From the NCBI GenBank assembly GCA_964035015.1, contig OZ035999.1:5284627-5348626 (forward strand): a stretch of 64,000 nt of DNA, given 5' to 3'. The position numbers and the translations under genes are program-made. Shown piece by piece: positions 29,115 to 40,406 of the stretch (the first letter of the stretch is position 1; each line of letters opens with the position of its first letter). Origin of the DNA: Corallium rubrum (Eukaryota; Cnidaria; Anthozoa; Scleralcyonacea; Coralliidae). The notes under the pieces are model-generated. The model ran no database searches. It was not told where the DNA came from and saw only the letters and a program-made list of their open reading frames with translations.

Positions 29115-29527
29115 AGAAACATATGAAGATATTTAGGCAAAAAACATAACTTGGCAGAGGTAATCAATTTGAAATTATATACAGCTGTGCATTTGACACT
29201 CAACTTTTCACTGACAAAAAATATTTGTTTTCTTATTCAATAACAAGTACATATAACTTCCTACATTGGAGTATCTAAACTTCACATACTTGCTAGGTGA
29301 GAGAAGTTATCTAAAAGTTTTTACATGTAAATTTATTATTAATTCCTTCTGTAGAGTGTTGGGACAGTGAAAATGATAAACCAGTTTTTAAAAAACCAAT
29401 CAAAAGACCATCCATTGAAAAAGATGTAAAGAAAGGAGGCAAAAAACAGAAGTCAAATGTAAAAGTAAAACCCATTAAAAATAGCAAGTTGTTGTCATTT
29501 GATGAGGATGAGGATGAGGATGGTTAG
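28123..29527 (+). CDS. KIAA1143-family protein
   Basis: Two exons, 28123-28390 and 29355-29527, join in phase (GCA G|AG TGT) to give 146 residues; the human family member is about 154. The N-terminal block FLKKFKERVGYKE, the central EDEQPVVVVLKEGDL followed by TAEEVEKHKKE, the KPVFKKPIKRPS motif and the C-terminal LLSFDEDEDED match the family pattern in order. It is small, highly charged and probably disordered; the molecular function is not established. The start at 28123 (MASNKRNVKF) was chosen over an in-frame ATG at 28057 because the family begins close to its NKRN block. The 964-nt intron is mostly microsatellite (AAAC, CA). Confidence 0.88.
28667..29019 (+). repeat. (AAAC)n arrays in the KIAA1143-like intron
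   Basis: Two blocks, about 28667-28785 (about 30 units) and 28838-29019 (about 45 units with CACA interruptions), are separated by 50 bp of impure repeat. Confidence 0.95.
29043..29112 (+). repeat. (CA)n microsatellite
   Basis: About 33 CA units with one AA interruption, directly after the AAAC array. Confidence 0.95.
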
Positions 29528-29587
29528 CCATATTAACTAACTTCTAATCTGTATTGCTATAAAAGGTAAGCATTGAATTATATTTAA

Positions 29588-29783
29588 GAAATAGAAAACA
29601 TTTTCCATGTTTCCATAGAGTTATAGAAACATGAGTGGAAGTTTGGGAGAATGAGAAATTGTAGTGGGAACACGAGCCCGCAGGGTGAATGTTTCCATGC
29701 TATTTTGAGTTCTCCCAAACTTCCACAAGTGTTTCTATAACTCTATGGGAACATGGAAAAAATGTTTTCTATTTCCTTTATAA
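29588..29783. mobile_element. foldback element (~195 bp)
   Basis: ATAGAAAACATTTTCCATGT...TTTCTATAACTCTATGGAAA-type arms face each other; GAAGTTTGGGAGAA pairs with TTCTCCCAAACTTCC. Its design parallels 33508-33670. It follows the KIAA1143-like stop by 60 bp and could contribute to the 3' end. Confidence 0.65.
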
Positions 29784-30022
29784 AATAACCTGTCAAAAAT
29801 AGGTATAGAACGTAAAAATAATCACTGCATCAAAGCGTAAATTCTCCTTACTCTTCATAATGGCATATGATGGTGCATCCTACACCGTAATGATGGCATA
29901 TTGAATGGCATGGACCTTGCCGTGTTTCCATAAAGTTATAGAAACATGGCTTTCAACCAATCGCCATGCCTGTTTTCAAAATGTTATTTTATGAAGTTTT
30001 ATTCAGAAATAGGTATTGTATT

Positions 30023-30091
30023 AAATGAATGAATGAATGAATGAATGAATGAATGAATGAATGAATGAATGAATGAATGAATGAATGAATA
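30023..30091 (+). repeat. (ATGA)n microsatellite
   Basis: About 17 GAAT/ATGA tetranucleotide units. Confidence 0.95.
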
Positions 30092-31508
30092 ACTATATTT
30101 ATTGATGGTAAATCTAATTCACAATGGTTAATGAGGCCCTCAGTTACACTTATAGATATACATATACACCACTACTATACATGTACATGTACAATAAAAA
30201 TCTATAAAAATATACTACATGTATTTACATAAGAAAACAAAAAAAATTAATAACTCTAGGCCTTTACACCATGGTGACTAAAAGATCTTTGACCCGTTGA
30301 TGTAGACAGTTTAGGTATTCTCAATTTACCATCAGCTGCATGTCTAGTATTAACTGAATGAATATCTCAAATGTAAACAAATTTATCTGATCAAATCTTT
30401 CAAGTAGTTAACTGTAATTTTCATGTTTTATTTCAACTTTTACACCATAACAGAAATATCCTATAAATCCTATGTTTTTTGTTAATTGATTTTTTCAGTT
30501 TAATTTTGGAAAATTATGTCTCATGTTTGGCGTGATTGTTTTGTATTACATGTTTGATGCCAGAGCTTGTGAGTGTTACAAGCGCTTATGCTGGTGAGCT
30601 TTGTGCAATATAACATATATTCAAAATTTCTGAGCTCCAAATAGGGGTGGAACATACAACCTAATGACTAGGTAAATGTTCTAACCACTGAGCTACTGAT
30701 GCTTTAGATGGAGAGCTAACGTGGCAAACTCATAGCCATATGTGCTCATATAAAGTGGGGTAAAATGATATTACTGTATGAGTCGTATGTATATATGTGT
30801 GGTGCATCTTTTGTAATTATAAATCACTTATATTACTACACACATGAAGATATTGTTTATTGCTATTTGGTTGCTAGCTAACATTACATTTCACTTCACA
30901 ATACTGTAAACACTAACACCAAAACAAAGATTAATATGTAAGAAATTAAGATTAAAGTTCAGATTACATGATTGTAAACATATATATTGTAAAACAACAA
31001 GTGTTTTCTGTGAGTCATAAAATCACTAGTCAATGTGGGACAAGATTATTAATACAAGATTATTAATTACAACAAAAATTTAGAAGTAGGTTAATTTACA
31101 TTTACACAACTGCGATTAATGATGATTGTGCTAACTTATGGTTTAGGTGCATGTTAATTAAGTAGTTGTCAAGAAATGTGTTGAGGATACTGATCTAAAC
31201 TGGTATATAACTGCACTGCAGGTCCCAATACTTTTGTATTGAATGAAATGCCCTTGTAACGTTCGATCAATGCTCAGAAGTCAGAATTCTGTTAGAAATT
31301 AATTTATGTGAGAGAAACCCATAAGCCGCCATCTTGGATTGGTCATCCATTGTCAGTCATTGATATTTATAAAATAGGTTTCGTCTTGCGCACTCTGTGG
31401 TTGAATAAGTGTTTTTGTTATATAGCTAGAGTTTCGCTGGATACAACGATGACTGTCATTGGTTGGTTTGTGGTCACATGACCGTAGCTAAATTTCAATG
31501 TCTACCGA
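30092..31508. other. intergenic, one SINE-like piece
   Basis: Apart from the tRNA-like fragment at 30630-30716, I see no gene. TACATGTACATGTACA at 30178 is a small palindrome. Confidence 0.4.
30630..30716 (-). repeat. tRNA-derived SINE fragment
   Basis: The minus strand reads AGTAGCTCAGTGGTTAGAAC (tRNA-type A box) followed about 30 nt later by a decayed B box GTATGTTCCACC. No full cloverleaf or 3' tail is evident. Confidence 0.5.
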
Positions 31509-31568
31509 GCGGGCAATAATTGAGAACTTATTGCCCACTCAGTCAATAAGTTCTCAATTGTTGCCCGC
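31509..31568. repeat. 60-bp palindrome
   Basis: GCGGGCAATAATTGAGAACT and its reverse complement AGTTCTCAATTGTTGCCCGC enclose TATTGCCCACTCAGTCAATA. Confidence 0.7.
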
Positions 31569-31662
31569 TAGAACTTTGCACTTTTCACGGCATCCTATAA
31601 ACAAAAGCTTGGTTGGTACAAAAAAGATAATTTATCGGTCTTTAAAGCATGTGTGAAGATTA

Positions 31663-31762
31663 ACTCATTCCTGTCCGGGGGCTTCCCCAGAGGTGAATAA
31701 AATCGTCTGGCGTTAGCCAGAATAAAATACTAAAGACCAATTCGGACAAGAAAGAGTTAACT
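31663..31762. repeat. palindromic repeat with TCTGGCGTTAGCCAGA core
   Basis: TTAACTC...TCCTGTCCGGGG and CGGACAAGAAAGAGTTAACT flank AATAAAATCGTCTGGCGTTA then GCCAGAATAAAAT. Partial copies are at 36640-36660, 37325-37340, 41640-41675, 48585-48655, 57890-57930 and perhaps the right window edge. Confidence 0.6.
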
Positions 31763-31927
31763 GGAGAAATGTATTGCTGTTCTTTTGTTCAGAGACTCAT
31801 ATTTGTTTGGTTGAAGTGAAATTACGGAGCCAGGCGAAATGTTTTGGTAAGTCTAATAGAGTTTGTCTTTTTTGTACTTTCCCTTGATAAACGTCGAAAT
31901 TATTCAGCGAAACTCAAGCTATATAAC

Positions 31928-32114
31928 AAAACACTTAATTGTCTGCTCCCTCGGGAAACAGTTAGTTTTGTTTTCCCTCGAGTCTCGATGTTTCCCTCGA
32001 GTCTCGATGTTTCCCTCGAGTCTCGATGTTTCCCTCGACTTCGTCTCGGGAAATATCAAGACTCTCGGGAAAACAAAACTAACTGTTTCCCTCGGGAGCA
32101 GACATTAAGTGTTT
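31928..32114. mobile_element. foldback element with CCCTCGAGTCTCGATGTTT repeats
   Basis: ACACTTAATTGTCTGCTCCC and its near reverse complement at 32092-32114 bound the element; CAGTTAGTTTTGTTTTCCC arms continue inward. Three tandem CCTCGAGTCTCGATGTTT units lie at 31975-32035. Confidence 0.65.
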
Positions 32115-32384
32115 AATATCAGGCTATGCAAACACGGTTGTGACGTCACGGCACATTTCTTAGTCTTATTTCTTAGTGTTATATAATATAAACCTGATAT
32201 AACCTAATGCAAAGTTTTGGAGTTTTTGTACTCACTCGCCTGTTTGCATCAGGCTATATAAACAAGGGCGGCCATTTTCTATTTTTTAAATAGGACACCC
32301 ACAGTCTAGTTATATCACGTTATATATAGGTCAGTGAGCTACAGCAGAAATGAACTCGAGTAATCACAGTGTGTAAATGCAGTC

Positions 32385-35300
32385 TTAACGAACAAAAATT
32401 TTCCAAGAATCCCCTACCGACATTGGGGTATTTGGCATATCACAATACCATGTACCCTTATCTGAATGTGAAACATGCCAAATCCAGTGTTTTGTGGAAC
32501 TCCTGCCATATATTGCATAAAGAAACAGGCGATCGTCTCGTCGGTACCAAGTAAAAAGCCGCCATTTTGCTGCCATGTGTTTTTGCTTGAGCTTTTTGTT
32601 TTTATGTTTTTGCTTCCCCAGTTGCTGCAATCTTGCGACATGTCGGAAGTATCGGAAGAAAGGCGTACAAAAGAGCCACAAGCTTTTGGTCTAACATCGC
32701 TACGAGCGGTGAAAAAATCTACGACACTTTCTCCCAAAGGATTGATCTCCGTAGCAATATCGAAGACAGTTTGCGGAAATTTCATGTGACAGAAGAACCT
32801 CAATTGTTTAAAGGCCATCTGACCTCTGAGGACTTTAAGAGCATATGCGGAGAGGCCAATTCGGTTGCTTTTGTAGTCACTGATGTCTCGGTAATCGGTG
32901 GAGAGAGACCAGTTGAAACCTCGCGGGCTGTCAAGTATAAGGTTTGTTACTAGGGTCCAGCCTCCTAATAACAACAACAACAACAAGCATATGATTTTGA
33001 CTTCAGATTTGGTGTAGAAGTGACTTACCAACAAAGTGACGAAGGCCTTCGCTCGAAACGGTAGACTCCTACGTTCAATATTTTCGGCATGCAGTACTCA
33101 ATCGATTTGTATTTCAACACTGTCTACGCAGCACACTACTTTTATTTCACTGTTTTAATTATTATTTAAAGTGCCTATCTCATGGTTGGGGACTTTGAAT
33201 ATTTGTAATCTTTAGATTGTTCTGAGAAAAATTGTAATATATCTTGTCAGACGAAAATTTCATCTTCATGGGCTTTTTCGCTGTTAAAGGTTCCGGAAGT
33301 GATGTCAAAGTAGGGATTTAGAAATAGGGTTTAATATACACATATTCCTGCTTTGACGTCAAAATGACATCACTTCCGGAACCTTTAACAGCGAAAAAGC
33401 CCATGAAGATGAAATTTTCGTCTGACAAGATATATTACAATTTTTCTCAGAACAATCTAAAGATTACAAATATTCAAAGTCCCCAACCATGAGATAGGCA
33501 CTTTAAGAAATGGCTCATGGTTTAGCGTGCTCCATCGAGTTATGGATGCACGCGGGAAATTGGGAGAGCACGAAAAAATCGTAAGAGTTGGTCGAGGCGT
33601 AGCCGAGTGCTCTCCAAATTTCCCAAGTGCATCCATAACTCGATGGAGCATACTAAACCATGAGCCATTTATTTTATAACATAGCATTAAATCCTTTCAC
33701 AAGCCGGCGAATCGTTTTGGTTGTTGTGTTTTTCTACTTTCGTAGCCAAGTCTTTTTTGTTCACTAAAATCCAACCAAAAGGACATTTAAACTCGGTTAC
33801 CCGGACCCAGTTTATGTCTTCTGGGTCGTTGTTCTTTATTACTCAATAAGATTAAATGACTTGGTATTTTGATAATATAAAAGGCTGTAAAAAGTCAATT
33901 TAAAACTCAGTTTTGTTTTGAAATTTTTCCCCGCGCTTTTTTGCCGTGCTCCATCGGGTTTTAGTATACACCCAACCATCGTCTATTCCAAATCCTGCAT
34001 TCTGATTGGCTACTCAACCGTTGTCTATTCGTGATGGACAACGTTTGAGAAAAATGAAAACAAACCTGAAAAAATATGGCAGTAAATTCTCGTTTTGCAG
34101 ACGTTTCGGAGGAATTTTTTGAGAGTTTGATGGAAAATTCTATCCCTGAGAAAACGCCACAAAATATGGCATGAAGCTTTTTAATGGTAAGGAACGAAAT
34201 ACAATTAAACCGTATTTTATTAATTAAATCTGCTTTTACTTGCCGCTCACGAGTGGTTAAATAACACATTTTCGTCAGTTTGCATAGAAAAACTGTATTT
34301 TTTAGAGTAGGTACAGGGTGTATACTAAAACAATTAGACAACTCGTCCGCGTTGTCTATGCGCGAATAGTCAACTCAGGCTTCGCCTTCGTTGACTATTC
34401 GCTCATAGACAACTTGGACTCGTTGTCTAATTGTTAAATGGAGCACGCACGACAGCCAATCAAAAACGTTGCTATATCTACGCTATGTTATAATTAATTT
34501 TGCCAAGTAAAGTGTGTGCAAGAAAACTAGATGATTCTTAGTGCTTTGAGTGAACTTTTTTTCAAGTACAGTGTAATAGTGAAAGAAGCGAAGCCAATAT
34601 ACGAAGAGTGGTTTTTCAAAGACTTCAAATAGCATTCGTCCTTCAGACTCGCGCCGTTTTGATAGTATGGAGTGGTATACGATTTAAGGCTATGTGCACA
34701 CGGTAACGTTTAACCATAGTCAATCGAGATATGGTCTGGAAACTCGGCAAACTTCAAAGCGCCTATAATGAGCTGGGATTTTATGTTGAACCGTACCTTA
34801 CACCGTGCACATCCTTTGTTTTAGGTTTATTAATATTTAAGTAGCACGGTTGAGTGATTGAACTGAAACGTTGTTATTGGACAATTCGTTCATTATACCA
34901 AAATACAATGTGTTCAGTGACCGTGCACCGTGCACAAAAATGCATAAAGGCGAACAAAAAGATAGACCAAAGACTTTAGCTGAGTTTCCAGACCATATCT
35001 CGATTGACTATGGTTTAACGTTTCCGAGCGTTTTCGTATTGTTTCAAGTAATGAGCTGATTGTTCTCGATTCCCTTGAGAACAGTAAACAATATGAAAAC
35101 ACTCGGAAACGTTACCGTGTGCCAGGGGCGTCGGAGCGACACAAAAAGGGGGGGCATGGTCCCCCGGGAAATTTTGAAATCTAGAGTCTCTGAAATGCCA
35201 TTTCCTGCATTTTAGGACAAGGATTTACAGAATTCTAAAGGTCCAAAAACGTTCATAAAATACTCAAAAGACAACACTTTTCCAGACATTGAATATCTGC

Positions 35301-38300
35301 ATTCAAATTTCTTTATTATATCTTTATTCAAAGTCGTGGGTTAGCTAGCGTTAGTGTATTGTGTTGGGTCAGGGTTACAAGAGGTACATTTAAAAACGTA
35401 ATTCAATGTATAAAATATATGCGGTATGTATAAAATTGTTTTCTTGTTGATTTTGTTAATCATAACTTTATTACTGGCCTTGTTTGTTACTGACCTTGTT
35501 AAAAAGTGGAGGAGCCCAAACATATTCTGCCACCCCCCCACAAAAAAAGTGGGGGGGCCAAGACCCCCCCCCCCCCCCCCATCTGTTTTACTCGAGTATC
35601 TAATTGTTGTAATTGCATGGCTGATTATCTCGTGAATTAGTAGCGATTTTGAGATATATTTACCATCATTTGTTGTCATGTCGCAGTAAACTTTCATTGG
35701 TCCTCTTTTATCAATTTCAACCCAGTATTCTCCATCGTTTACCATGTATCCTTTGTAATGCTGCCTAATATCAGCACACGACCGTCCAGGTAAGTGATAC
35801 GTTCCTACAAGCAACCAAGCAGCGGTACGGTTTTTTCCTCTCGCATCTAGACTCTGGTCGTTAAGCATCTTTTTCAACGAACGTATGGATCTCAGAACAG
35901 TATCTACAAAAAAACATTTTAACTGTTTTAGGCATTATTGAAAACAGTTGAAACAAATCAGCAAAGTTGGTAAACCCAAGTCAATCAAGTCACGTCATGA
36001 GCCACAAAAAGTTTCAAAAGCAAACCAATATAATATGAAGATGCAATCTAGTGTGTTATTTAGACCCATAGTATTCCAATAAAACAACATAATTGCTTGC
36101 TAGCAGTGGCGTGGTGGCAGGGGGGGGGGGGGAAGGCCCCCCCAGCTGGGGTTGCAGAAGGGGCGCCAAAACTTAACAAAATAAACCTAGGTCTTTGTAG
36201 TGACGTAACATTCATAATGACGTCATGAGATGCGAACGACTATATAGGTACCAGTACTAATAAGAGTAAAGGGATTGAAGAAGCGAGCGTGCAAGCAAAC
36301 AACTAAATGTACGGTATGTCTCATTGATATTAAATGTTAGTATTAGAAAACAATACAATATTATATTGGCGACGAGAGTAAAGAGTACTCATGGCAGAGG
36401 GCGAAGCAGCTCAACCGAATCCTGCGAAATCGTTTTCTACTTACTGTGGCTTAAAATAGCTCAAAATAAACGTTTATTCAGCTGCGTTATCACTCATGAA
36501 GAGTCTGAGCGGTCCGTACTGCTGGTTTCCGACCGCTCAGGAACCAATCAGAATGTTCCATTTTTCAGATGGACCGCCTGGCCATATCATAAATAGTTGG
36601 ATGAGTGACTAAGTATATATCGTTTTCATGCATTTTGAACTCTGTCTAACGCCAGCAGGGATTATTTTAAGGAATTTTTATCACTGCACAAAGAGCTGAA
36701 AAAGGCATAAAATCTAACTTCAGTAGCACGTTAAATAGCGATGGAGCACTGATCGTAGCTCGGTAGCTCGTCAGTAATCAACTAGTCATACTGTCACAGT
36801 ATACATAAGCGGCCCTCCTTTTCCCAATTTTTAATGATTTAATCCCTTTGCACAGTATACATTCGCATTTTCAAAATAACAATGGTCAAACAGTAGCACA
36901 CGGGCACAGACGTATCGACCTGAGAGAAGCCTCAAGCATGTTATGTGCTAGTGTGTTGTTTATTAGGGCGGTAGGGCCTGCTATAGTAGCTATACTCATG
37001 TATCTTGAGAGTTGAAATTAACGGCATAAGGCTGTTAGTTTACGGTACGCTTAACGTTATCAGAAGATAGTGGACCAGGGTCCTTTAACTTATCGTCTTA
37101 TTTGTGTATTTGCTAATCTAAATATTGATATTAAATAGTATATGTTGGAATGTTTTGTAAGTACTGTGCCTTTGAACATAGTTGCTGACGCAATCCTTTC
37201 ACGAATAACACCCATTCTTAAATATTAAAGAAAAATTTATCACTGCACAAAATTGCGCTTATCACTGCACAAATCTCATTTATCACTGCACAAATTGGTT
37301 ATCTCTGCACGTTAAAATAATCCCTGAACGCCAGACCTTTCTAATTTGTCTATAACGCTAGACGAGTGTAACTGTCAAGGACAGTGATTAGTCCACGTGC
37401 CTTTCACCTCTGCGAGCCCGGTTCGATCCGCATGTGAGAAGAGTGCTTCCAGTTTGACACAGGTTTCCTCCGGGTTCTCCGGTTTCCTCCCGTTAGTAAC
37501 ACTGGACCAATGAGGGTGGGCCCTTACTGGACCTCTAGGATAACAGTGTAGATATAACTGATAGAGTTATCCAGTATAAATAAGGTTCGTTTAGTTCTCG
37601 GAAGGCCAAGAAGCGAATTATACATACCTTTCTTCACTTCGCAGATATAAGGCCCTTTATAATAGCATGAAATATCAGCCCATTTGTTGTTACGCCACAT
37701 CGCTACACACTCCTGGTTACCTCTTCTGTTGTTAGGCTCGCCTGGACTCCAGTTAAAATATTTCACCTTTTTGAAAGTGGGCAAGCGCCACGTGTTTCCA
37801 CTTTTATGTAAACCAATCCAGTGGAGTGGATATTTTGCACCGCGTTTAATAAACGTATTAGATAAAAATTTATTCACGCGAGCGCTGGGCACTATTGCCA
37901 GGTGACCACCGTAAGTGTTGCAGTCCTCATTCGCGTCGTACCAAGTTGCGATTTTCGAAACTTTCAGATAACATGAACTGCCCAAGTTTTTCATAATGGA
38001 TGGACAACCTTAAAGATAATACGTAAAAGATATTGAAAGTCAGACAGATTGGCAATGTACGGTATAAATGGTAGCTGTAAACAGACTGTCTTTGGGAAGG
38101 GAGGGGAGGATGACTTTGAGAGAAGGGAAGACATATAAATCGAGGCATCATGGATGCATGAGTATCAAGCGCGCTGCATCTCACCGCTGAAGTTAAGCCC
38201 GGTCGAATGGGGTTTATTAGGGACTTTAAGAAAACACAACGACTACGGCAACGTGTTTGCACAATAGAAGTTTATGTCAAATAGAAAGAACTTTTGCAAA

Positions 38301-39446
38301 TGACTGTCCCAAGAGTAATTTTCACGCCGTCGTGGCTCTGTTGACAACGTATAAAAAGCATTTTTTCGTTGTAAAGACAACGCGGAACCTGAGTCACTAC
38401 AGAAGCCTTAGAAAAGCTTAACCTTACTCTGCGACTAACTTAGATTGAACAAGTATTTTTCTTCAAGAATTTAAGAACAAAACGAGTCGGTGCGATTGTC
38501 TATCTTGAAATTTGAATGTATACATACACCACCATTTTCTATCACTGTTAAACTTTCTACCGTAGCCGTAGTCCGTTGTCTGAATCTTAAAGTCGCTACT
38601 AGTGCTCGGATGGGTGACCAACTTCATGTGAGTAGAGTTGTTGGTTAATTCTGTACTGTGCTTTGAGGGGTTTCCACCAGGAAGAACCAAAAAACATTTG
38701 AAATAGGTCCAAAAGTTATCCCGCGTCGTATAATAATTATATATAGGGGAGCTTATTCAAACCAAACAACGCGAACGTCAACGACGACGTCCTTGATACA
38801 ATAGAATTTTCAACATACAACGAAGAAAATGAATAATGCAAAACTCAGAATCCTAACGCCGTCCCCGTTCTATATACAACGTTTTTCAGATCATTTTCAC
38901 CTCTTCAGGACGACGTTAACTCGTGAAACGGCAAAATCTGTTAGTTAAGTTTGACTTCAAACTATGCGAAAAAATCCCCTTTTAGAACTCAAAAGCATTT
39001 GGATGTCAAAAAACATACTTTAAGTAAAATGGATTCGTGGTTTTAGCTGAGATACTGAACTTCACTTCAGATTTCCGTCGTCGTCCTAACTTGCTTAAAG
39101 CTCTCTAATATGTTTAATAGAACCGTATTGCAGTCCGTGTATCATATAAAGCATTAATTACAGCGCCATTAGTGTAGTGACTTTAAAGTTGCGTTTCACA
39201 CCAGCGTAGAGTTTCGTATTGAACAAGAGACAAGAGTTACGAGAGATGAACCTGTCGTTGTATAACTATAAATATAATATATAATATATATAGTCAGATA
39301 CTGAACACTATATTCAGCACTTCTTCGGTTCCGAGTGACAATAAAAAACGTTAACATTAATGTTTTAACTTACCCGATGCCTCTCCAGCTACGAGTTTAT
39401 TGACAAGCAAGTGAGAAAGAAACATAACGGTAACAAGGGAAATCAT
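32385..39446 (-). CDS. secreted C-type lectin + fibrinogen-like domain protein (frame break in last exon)
   Basis: Four minus-strand exons: 39374-39446, 37628-38008, 35664-35903 and 32385-32964; the first three join in phase. Exon 1 encodes a 24-residue signal peptide. Exon 2 is a C-type lectin domain (about residues 25-152) with six Cys (26, 37, 54, 125, 139, 147), WIGL at 88-91 and EPN at 115-117, the calcium/mannose-type motif; the usual WND is WAD (134-136). Exon 3 has a linker and RSCADI...GEYW...KVYCDMTTND, and exon 4 opens GGWTLV, the start of a fibrinogen-like module. Exon 4 continues as ACGSFVRLSSDTSDMSQDC, then homology moves to another frame ending GDSWKIFVR-stop. One frame reaches stop at 32414, the other at 32385, so a one-base shift lies between about 32560 and 32622. 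It could be a polymorphism, assembly error or a decaying gene. A role in recognition or matrix is inferred. Confidence 0.8.
33170..33502. mobile_element. 333-bp foldback with TTAA target duplication
   Basis: AGTGCCTATCTCATGGTTGG and its complement end a near-perfect palindrome (arms about 150 bp, loop about 33310-33350). TTAA flanks at 33166-33169 and 33503-33506. It lies in intron 3 of the lectin gene. A 480-bp relative with the same AGTGCCTAT ends is at 48692-49171. TTAA targets are used by piggyBac and Kolobok elements. Confidence 0.8.
33508..33670. mobile_element. foldback element (163 bp)
   Basis: AAATGGCTCATGGTTTAGCG and CTAAACCATGAGCCATTT bound it; CATCGAGTTATGGATGCAC pairs with GTGCATCCATAACTCGATG. 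It abuts the TTAA element. Confidence 0.7.
33671..34687. other. intron 3 of the lectin gene, repeat-derived
   Basis: GTTGTCTATTCG motifs at 34019-34030 and 34340-34435 face each other (CAACGCGGACGAGTTGTCTA types), suggesting another decayed foldback. GTGCTCCATCGGGTTTTAGT at 33943 resembles the arms of the 33508 element. No exon was recognised. Confidence 0.4.
34688..35122. mobile_element. MITE with CACACGGTAACGTTT ends, right end interrupted
   Basis: GCTATGTGCACACGGTAACG opens it; CGGAAACGTTACCGTGTGC closes it, where CAGGGGCGTCGGAGCG of a hAT-like element takes over. CAATCGAGATATGGTCTGGA and TCCAGACCATATCTCGATTG are inner arms. No ORF. Confidence 0.65.
35123..35580. mobile_element. hAT-like remnant(s)
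   Basis: CAGGGGCGTCGGAGCGACAC, then GGTCCCCCGGGAAATTTTGA and TCTCTGAAATGCCATTTCC match the bodies at 9640-9760 and 40633-40957. Toward the right, a C-run and GGAGGAGCCCAAACATATTC suggest the end of a second copy. No clean duplication was found. Confidence 0.45.
36105..36185. mobile_element. hAT-like left end
   Basis: CAGTGGCGTGGTGGCAGG, a G-run and GGCCCCCCCAGCTGGGG resemble hAT termini. The matching right end was not found. It lies in intron 2 of the lectin gene. Confidence 0.35.
36656..37326. mobile_element. hAT-type element, 671 bp
   Basis: The ends are CAGGGATTATTTTAA and TTAAAATAATCCCTG. A perfect 8-bp duplication AACGCCAG is at 36648-36655 and 37327-37334. TTATCACTGCACAAA repeats once at the left subterminus (36678) and three to four times at the right (37239-37312), a typical spot for transposase-binding sites. 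No transposase ORF. It inserted into a copy of the TCTGGCGTTAG repeat. Confidence 0.85.
37385..37592 (+). repeat. tRNA-derived SINE
   Basis: GAGCCCGGTTCGATCCG is a B-box/T-arm remnant. The downstream body has CAGGTTTCCTCCGGGTTCTC, GTAACACTGGACCAATGAGG and GATAGAGTTATCCAGTATAA, a composition typical of tRNA-SINEs in coral and anemone genomes. The A box is degraded. It lies immediately downstream of the lectin exon 2 on the gene strand. Confidence 0.6.
38166..38635 (+). repeat. 5S rRNA-derived fragment split by a MITE
   Basis: CTGAAGTTAAGCCCGGTCG (38192) and CTCGGATGGGTGACCAAC (38605) match the internal and 3' parts of metazoan 5S rRNA. They are separated by the MITE at 38220-38596. Both pieces are degraded, so it is a pseudogene or a 5S-derived SINE head. 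Confidence 0.6.
38220..38596. mobile_element. 377-bp MITE with TA target duplication, copy B
   Basis: GGGACTTTAAGAAAACACAA at the left and GTCTGAATCTTAAAGTCGC at the right are the ends of the 14468-14850 family, inverted. It lies within intron 1 of the lectin gene and inside the 5S-like sequence. Confidence 0.75.
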
Positions 39447-39763
39447 CTTTCAGCTGAAAATCAAGAGCGTCTTTCCTTCTATCGAGAGTGATATGAAAAT
39501 GATTCCTCATAGTGTTTTCCTTTTCTTAAGACGTTGTCTCCAACGTTTAGTTCGGGTACTAAACATGAAAATTCTTGTTTCCTAAGTGAGTGGGCCGACG
39601 TTGTTATCTGTGAATGTGATGCACATTTCCTCATATCTTTGCTGATTAATTATATAGTTGTATATTAGCGAGGAATTTTATCGCCTAGCAGCTATAGCTT
39701 TAAATAGACTGGTCACAGTACACAAAATGTTCTGAATCTATTTTTGACTGATAATTATAGTAT

Positions 39764-40406
39764 TAAGACCCCGTTCACACGAGTCCGGAGCGAGTTGAAA
39801 ACGCCGCTAAAAAGTCACAAAACGCCGTTGCGTTCACACGGCACCGGATCGAAATTGTGTGAAAACGGCGCTCTAACTGGAGCGTTTTGAAAACGATTTC
39901 TAGAGTCGTGTGAACACAAGATCCGGCACTTTTTCGCTCCGCTTTAGTACCCAGTTCCTAAATTTTCGGCTCCTAACCAAACGGCTGGCGTATTGTTCAG
40001 CGATGGAAAACTTTATTTGTCTTCTCGACTTCGGAAAGCTTCTGCTAAGAACTTGTGCTGCTGTTTGAACAATTATAACATTATTACAACAATGACTAGG
40101 CAGTGTAAATAGGAGAAGATGAAGTCAATAAGGTGAGTTCCTAACGGAAAGACTAAAATTGTAAACCTAGAATGCACTATACACCTTGGGGGATAATATT
40201 CTTTGAATTGCTTCTCGTTTCCATTTACTTTTGACGAGATATGGCTATTTAAACAGTGCACAGCATTGAAATACTGGATATACGCCAGAAGGTTCCGGTG
40301 TCGTGTGAACGCCTTCAAAGCGTCGTTAAATTATGACGGATTCGTGTGAACGTAACCACATTTTGCCGTTTATCTTCTACACCGGACTCGTGTGAACGGG
40401 GTCTTA
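39764..40406. mobile_element. ~640-bp inverted-repeat element (CCGTTCACACGAGTCCGG ends)
   Basis: AGACCCCGTTCACACGAGTC and GACTCGTGTGAACGGGGTCT are perfect termini, flanked by TA. Inner copies of GTGTGAACAC and GCGTTTTGAAAACG add symmetry. A second, left-truncated copy follows directly in the same orientation (40407-41282). Confidence 0.75.

Noticed and set aside
32475-32953. Plus-strand ORFs of 104-106 codons
   Set aside because: They are shadows of the minus-strand exon 4 of the lectin gene, which has homology and an in-phase splice acceptor.
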